From the NCBI GenBank assembly GCA_963792445.1, contig CAWBWO010000017.1, positions 310,001 to 374,000 of the forward strand: DNA of 64,000 nt, read 5' to 3'. The notes beneath the pieces are model-generated. The model was not told the DNA's origin and ran no database searches. It saw only the letters and a list, made by a program, of their open reading frames with translations. Numbering within the stretch: position 1 is the stretch's first letter; every line of letters begins with the position of its first letter. This document shows positions 62,975 through 64,000 of this stretch, in pieces. Made by a program: the position numbers and the translations under genes. Source of the DNA: Rummeliibacillus sp963792445. GTDB lineage: Bacteria > Bacillota > Bacilli > Bacillales_A > Planococcaceae.

Positions 62975-64000
62975 TTATTCCACTCTCCCTAATGCAATTA
63001 ATGGATCAATCTTCACGATCTGACGAACAGAAATGAGTGAACTTAACAAGCTAATAACAAGTAATGCAATACCATATAAAGCAACAAGATTTCCATCCAA
63101 ATTAAAAGGCATATTTTCTGGGAATATAAGTGCCGTTAAATACGTTAAGGCAACCCCTATTAATATACCAACTACTGATAGGACAAATACTTGTGAGACA
63201 ATAGCTCTAGCGATAAAGCTATTACTTGCTCCAATTGCTTTCATTACACCGAATTGTTGTGTTTTTTGAATAGTAATTACATAGAAGAATACAGCAATGA
63301 CAAATGCTGAAATGACAATTAAAAACGTCAACATCATCAATATAGTTCCGTTTTCCTCCATATAACCAGGCATACCATTAACTGCTGCACTTTTCGTTAC
63401 TGTTTCAATACCTTTAATTGATTTATCCAATTGTGCAGAATCTAAATCTGGTGCTTGTAAAACAATTGCATTCACCACATCTTTTATCCCGTTATTAGAT
63501 CCTGGTGCAGCAAATGTATAATCTCTCCATTGATCTAATGTTGAAAATAATACAGGTAAATGGTTAAATGTTTCCCCTTCTACGAAACCAATAATCTTTA
63601 ATTTAATTGTTGAACTATCAACTTGGACTTCGTCTCCAATTTTATAGCCTTTATCTTTTAATGTATCATTGGCAAGTACGCCATTTTTTATAGTGCGATC
63701 TAGTTGTTTACCATCAATCACTTTAGGCTCGATGAAGTCACCAGGGGTAATACCTATTACAGCGATGTCTGTTTTTTCTTCATCTTTTTTGCCATGGGAA
63801 ATCGCAGCCATGGATGCCCCAAATGGAGTTGCATCTTTGATGGCTTCATTCTTCTTCATTTCATCGATTAATGATTCAGAGATTAACGATTTACTAAATG
63901 TTGCTTTAGCTCCATCTTCATACACTACATAATCTGCATCTAAGTTCTTAACTGTTGCAGCACTTAATGTTGAGAGACCATTACCAAGGCCAGATAGTAT
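62975..64000 (-). CDS. ABC transporter permease, FtsX fold (5' end outside window)
   Basis: Frame open to the window edge; a start at 63925 would be internal because protein-like sequence continues (GLGNGLSTLSAATVKNLDADY). Extracytoplasmic MacB-like domain (KATFSKSLISESLIDEMKKNEA, GFVEGETFNHLPVLFSTLDQW) followed by three C-terminal membrane segments (FLIVISAFVIAVFFYVITIQ, QQFGVMKAIGASNSFIARA). HrtB- or devC-like. Ends one base before the ATPase gene. Confidence 0.85.
   Translation of the reverse strand: MLSGLGNGLSTLSAATVKNLDADYVVYEDGAKATFSKSLISESLIDEMKKNEAIKDATPFGASMAAISHGKKDEEKTDIAVIGITPGDFIEPKVIDGKQLDRTIKNGVLANDTLKDKGYKIGDEVQVDSSTIKLKIIGFVEGETFNHLPVLFSTLDQWRDYTFAAPGSNNGIKDVVNAIVLQAPDLDSAQLDKSIKGIETVTKSAAVNGMPGYMEENGTILMMLTFLIVISAFVIAVFFYVITIQKTQQFGVMKAIGASNSFIARAIVSQVFVLSVVGILIGVALTYLTALIFPENMPFNLDGNLVALYGIALLVISLLSSLISVRQIVKIDPLIALGRVE

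Overview
The window is low-GC chromosomal DNA of a spore-forming Bacillales bacterium. The evidence is AT-rich spacers, strong GGAGG-type ribosome sites, many TTG starts, spore genes (gerE, sspI), a lysine riboswitch, a T-box and a FadR box of the Bacillus type. The backbone from about 18 to 55 kb keeps the Bacillus subtilis order (ysnB, rdgB, racE, marR, gerE, ysmA, sdhBAC, yslB, lysC, uvrC, trxA, etfAB, fadB, fadR, lcfA, yshE, mutSB, polX, yshB, zapA, rnhC, pheT, pheS, ysgA, sspI). The branched-chain amino-acid transporter and the gentisate genes fit a Lysinibacillus-, Solibacillus- or Viridibacillus-like member of the Planococcaceae/Caryophanaceae; that assignment is inference.

Layout. 1-6.9 kb: 3-hydroxybenzoate/gentisate catabolic island. 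It encodes an aromatic-acid MFS transporter, gentisate 1,2-dioxygenase, a DinB-fold protein, fumarylpyruvate hydrolase, 3-hydroxybenzoate 6-hydroxylase and two paralogous IclR regulators. A shared inverted-repeat operator lies in front of three transcription units. 6.9-11 kb: small membrane protein, HAD phosphatase, and a stand-alone ribA-like/ribD/FAD-monooxygenase operon behind a strong promoter that overlaps a perfect operator. 11-13.2 kb: DUF3797 protein and an MFS gene. 13.3-14.2 kb: divergent LysR gene. 14.2-17.6 kb: decayed accessory patch with an integrase remnant, an ECF sigma pseudogene, DUF6241 and DUF2187 genes, a cold-shock gene and a candidate small RNA. 18-42 kb: housekeeping backbone. 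42-48 kb: oligopeptide ABC operon inserted between rnhC and pheT. 48.4-56 kb: pheST with T-box, RNA methyltransferase, oxidoreductase, sspI, glcD-like oxidase. 56-61 kb: livKHMGF. 61-64 kb: argF and an ABC exporter of the LolD/FtsX type that runs off the window.

How it works together. The first island should take up 3-hydroxybenzoate or a related acid, hydroxylate it to gentisate, open the ring to maleylpyruvate, isomerise it and cleave it to fumarate plus pyruvate. No classical isomerase is present, so the DinB-fold gene between hydrolase and dioxygenase is the best candidate, probably using bacillithiol. The fadR-fadB-etfBA operon with lcfA carries out fatty-acid activation and beta-oxidation electron transfer into the chain that also receives SdhCAB electrons.

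Quality warning: eight single-base indels interrupt seven otherwise well-conserved genes (gentisate dioxygenase, fumarylpyruvate hydrolase, ysnB, sdhA, mutSB twice, oppF, glcD). In every case the coding frame resumes perfectly, so base-calling or assembly errors are more likely than real decay. For these genes the full span is given and the break is noted.
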